DNA of 64,000 nt from Chryseobacterium culicis. Lineage in GTDB: Bacteria > Bacteroidota > Bacteroidia > Flavobacteriales > Weeksellaceae. Made by a program: the position numbers and the translations under genes. The notes beneath the pieces are model-generated. The model saw only the letters and a program-made list of their open reading frames with translations, was not told the DNA's origin and made no database searches. The stretch is taken from contig NZ_FNWQ01000007.1 of the NCBI RefSeq assembly GCF_900108365.1, positions 124,001 to 188,000 on the forward strand. Direction: 5' to 3'. This document shows, piece by piece, positions 61,959 through 64,000 of this stretch; the stretch's first letter is position 1, and the number at the start of each line of letters is the position of its first letter.

Positions 61959-62052
61959 TCAGAAAAAATTAACAGCAAAGATAAGCTTATTATATAATTG
62001 TTAAAAATAAATTTCTTTTGATCAGGAAATTATAAGTAAAATAGGTTTATCT

Positions 62053-62096
62053 AAAAAATAGTTCGGCTCGGGGCAGCAAAGCTGCCCGAGCCGAAC
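62053..62096 (-). terminator. Strong terminator after kbl
   Basis: GTTCGGCTCGGG-GCAGC pairs with GCTGC-CCGAGCCGAAC around AAA. On the reverse strand TATTTTTTAG follows. It is unusually GC-rich for the surroundings. Confidence 0.8.
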
Positions 62097-62129
62097 ATTA
62101 TATTTTCATTGTTGTAACCAATTCAATAA

Positions 62130-63326
62130 TTAAGAGATCACTCCTAATTCTTTACCAACTTTTTCAAAAGCAGCAATGGCTTTATCCAGATGTTCTCTTG
62201 TGTGAGCCGCAGATAGCTGTACTCTGATTCTTGCTTTTCCTTTAGGCACTACAGGATAGAAGAATCCGATAACGTAAATTCCTTCATCCATAAGCTTTTC
62301 AGCCATTTTCTGAGAAAGCGGTGCATCGTAAAGCATTACCGGAACAATAGCAGCATCTCCTTCAGGAATATCAAAGCCTTTCGCTTTCATTTCCGTTCTG
62401 AAATATTCTGCATTTTCCATTACTTTATCACGAAGGGATGTATCATCAGAAATCATATCCAATACTTTCAAAGCGGCTCCTACAATTCCAGGTGCCAGAG
62501 AGTTAGAGAATAAATAAGGTCTTGAACGCTGTCTCAGCATATCAATGATCTCTTTCTTACCGGAAGTAAATCCTCCTAAAGCTCCACCTAAAGCTTTTCC
62601 TAAAGTAGAAGTGATGATATCTACTCTACCCATTACATCATTGGCTTCGTGAGTTCCACGACCAGTTTTCCCGATGAAACCTGTGGCGTGAGAATCATCT
62701 ACCATTACCAAAGCATCATATTTATCGGCAAGGTCACAAACTCCTTTTAAGTCTGCCACGATACCGTCCATTGAAAATACTCCATCTGTAACGATGATTT
62801 TAAAACGGTGATTTTTTTCAGAAGCAGCAATCAATTGAGCTTCCAGATCAGCCATATTATTGTTTTTATATCTGTATCTCGCTGCTTTACACAAACGAAC
62901 ACCATCAATAATTGAAGCGTGGTTTAATTCATCTGAAATAATAGCATCTTCTTCTGTAAACAAAGGTTCAAAAACACCTCCATTCGCATCAAATGCAGCA
63001 GCATAAAGAATAGTATCTTCAAGACCCAAGAAATCAGCGATTTTTTTCTCCAGATCTTTATGAATATCCTGTGTTCCACAGATGAAACGTACAGATGACA
63101 TCCCGTAACCATGAGACTGAATCATATCCTGAGAAGCTTTCATTACTTCAGGATTGTTTGATAATCCCAGATAATTGTTTGCGCAGAAGTTCAAAAGCTT
63201 TTTTCCATTGGCCTCAATTTCTGCACTTTGCTGAGAGGTGATGATTCTTTCTCTTTTGTAAAGTCCGTCATTCTCAATATTCTGAAGTTCGTTCTGTAAA
63301 TGTTGAAGGTATTTTTCAGAGATCAT
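62130..63326 (-). CDS. kbl: Glycine C-acetyltransferase (2-amino-3-ketobutyrate CoA ligase)
   Basis: A 398-residue PLP enzyme of the alpha-oxoamine synthase family. The PLP lysine is Lys244 in TSTLGKALGGALGG, VDDSHATGFIGKTGRGT at about 209-225 binds the cofactor, and YGMSSVRFICGTQDIHK is the family block. It cleaves 2-amino-3-ketobutyrate with CoA to glycine and acetyl-CoA, the step after Tdh. Unlike in E. coli, tdh is not adjacent. Confidence 0.95.
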   Translation of the reverse strand: MISEKYLQHLQNELQNIENDGLYKRERIITSQQSAEIEANGKKLLNFCANNYLGLSNNPEVMKASQDMIQSHGYGMSSVRFICGTQDIHKDLEKKIADFLGLEDTILYAAAFDANGGVFEPLFTEEDAIISDELNHASIIDGVRLCKAARYRYKNNNMADLEAQLIAASEKNHRFKIIVTDGVFSMDGIVADLKGVCDLADKYDALVMVDDSHATGFIGKTGRGTHEANDVMGRVDIITSTLGKALGGALGGFTSGKKEIIDMLRQRSRPYLFSNSLAPGIVGAALKVLDMISDDTSLRDKVMENAEYFRTEMKAKGFDIPEGDAAIVPVMLYDAPLSQKMAEKLMDEGIYVIGFFYPVVPKGKARIRVQLSAAHTREHLDKAIAAFEKVGKELGVIS

Positions 63327-63437
63327 TTTTTGGTAATTTTTTAGATGTGCTAATTTACTAAAAAGGCAGTAAAATAAAATCTTTTATCCGTTTAATTCTA
63401 AAAAAACAGGATAGATTTCAGTTTTAACATTATCAGT

Positions 63438-63452
63438 CTACAAAATTAGTAG
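63438..63452 (+). promoter_or_regulatory. CTAC-N7-GTAG operator before the cupin-like gene
   Basis: CTACAAAATTAGTAG, read as AGTCTAC-N7-GTAGGATAA in the direction of transcription. A -7 box TATATTTG follows at 63462-63469. It mirrors the site before the TauE/SafE unit. Confidence 0.6.
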
Positions 63453-63485
63453 GATAATATTTATATTTGTTTAAAATTTTAATGC

Positions 63486-64000
63486 ATGAGATTAAAGCCG
63501 GTACAAAAAATAAAGCAAATTAGTTCAGAAACCTTTATTAATACTTATATGAAGTCTAGAACTCCTGTTATTCTTGAAGACTTTGTGCATCCGGAAAGTC
63601 CAGCCTTCAAAAAATGGAATTACGAGTATTTTAAAGAAATTGCGGGTAACCATGTGGTTAATATATACGGAAGTGAGCTAGACTCTCTGGACAGAGTGGC
63701 GAGTGATCCTATCGGACAATCCACCTTTTCAGAATACCTTGACCTCATTCTGTTTGCCCCTACAGAACATAGACTTTTTCTGTTCAATTTATTAAAAATA
63801 AAACCCGAACTCAAGAATGATATCATCTACAATGACGTTACGAATGGTAAAATACTGAAATGGCTGCCTTTTATGTTTTTCGGAGGTGAAGGCTCAGTAA
63901 CCAGAAATCATATTGATATTGATATGTCCCATGTTTTCATCACCCAGTTTCAGGGGATCAAAAGAGTATGGCTGTTCCCTTGGGAACAGTCTGATTTTAT
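63486..64000 (+). CDS. Cupin-like (JmjC/Cupin_8) domain protein, 3' end missing
   Basis: The frame opens at ATG 63486 (an ATG at 63482 is out of frame and stops quickly) and runs through the right edge, 171 codons. It begins with RTPVILEDFVHPESPAFKKW and contains MFFGGEGSVTRNHIDIDMSH, in which HxD is the expected Fe(II) ligand set, followed by FQGIKRVWLFPWEQSDF. The rest is lost at the edge. Such proteins are 2-oxoglutarate-dependent hydroxylase-like; the substrate is unknown. Confidence 0.8.
   Translation, partial: MRLKPVQKIKQISSETFINTYMKSRTPVILEDFVHPESPAFKKWNYEYFKEIAGNHVVNIYGSELDSLDRVASDPIGQSTFSEYLDLILFAPTEHRLFLFNLLKIKPELKNDIIYNDVTNGKILKWLPFMFFGGEGSVTRNHIDIDMSHVFITQFQGIKRVWLFPWEQSDF

Noticed and set aside
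62061..62096. Transferred or mobile element end because of high GC
   Set aside because: It is a perfect hairpin with a T tract in the right place for kbl; no transposase or flanking repeats.

Overview
The window reads as a stretch of a Chryseobacterium-like chromosome (Bacteroidota, Flavobacteriia, Weeksellaceae). The evidence is AT-rich coding DNA, promoters of the TTG-N19-21-TAnnTTTG type, type IX secretion (PorT, cargo with C-terminal sorting domains) and gliding genes (gldF/gldG), a menaquinone methyltransferase, and a protein-glutaminase precursor closely matching the enzyme known from Chryseobacterium proteolyticum. No tRNA, rRNA, insertion sequence or CRISPR array was found.

Layout. 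1-6.1 kb: porT (cut by the left edge), menG/ubiE, a small membrane protein, a KAS III-like synthase, a membrane metallophosphoesterase, a degenerate polysaccharide deacetylase and L-threonine dehydrogenase. 6.2-11.3 kb: gamma-glutamyltranspeptidase, a DctA-type transporter, a lipid kinase and a DUF3298-like lipoprotein. 11.5-16 kb: a gene-poor accessory region with a secreted C1q-like protein, a seven-unit tandem array of an ~86-bp hairpin repeat, three copies of one promoter module and a TPR/LuxR-type regulator. 16-29.4 kb: two DUF3857/transglutaminase-like paralogues, gyrB, cydAB, lysS, rlmF, a cytochrome c lipoprotein and a cupin lipoprotein. 30.2-38.9 kb: a complete trp operon (trpEGDCF, two accessory genes, trpBA) with a textbook attenuator, then lipB. 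39.4-43.3 kb: protein-glutaminase followed by a lipoprotein that resembles its propeptide, then an SDR, a nitroreductase and ohrR-ohr. 43.4-55.3 kb: a secreted deformylase-like protein, a ChaN-like protein and a heme-acquisition locus (hmuR-hmuY-hmuT-hmuU-hmuV-methyltransferase-hmuS, opposed by two T9SS cargo genes, one HmuY-like). 55.4-64 kb: ABM monooxygenase, a TauE/SafE exporter with an Rrf2 regulator, two small cytoplasmic proteins, gldG-gldF, hemJ, kbl and the start of a cupin-like protein.

How the genes fit together. Threonine breakdown is split between tdh (left) and kbl (right). Heme is bound at the surface (HmuR, HmuY, the HmuY-like T9SS protein), imported by HmuTUV and degraded by HmuS, and HemJ supplies endogenous heme. 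The trp operon is controlled by ribosome stalling at three Trp codons. Most worth a second look: the hairpin array with its triplicated phased-repeat promoter; the protein-glutaminase/propeptide-like pair; the conserved promoter module in front of the two T9SS cargo genes of the heme locus; and a CTAC-N7-GTAG operator linking the TauE locus to the cupin-like gene.
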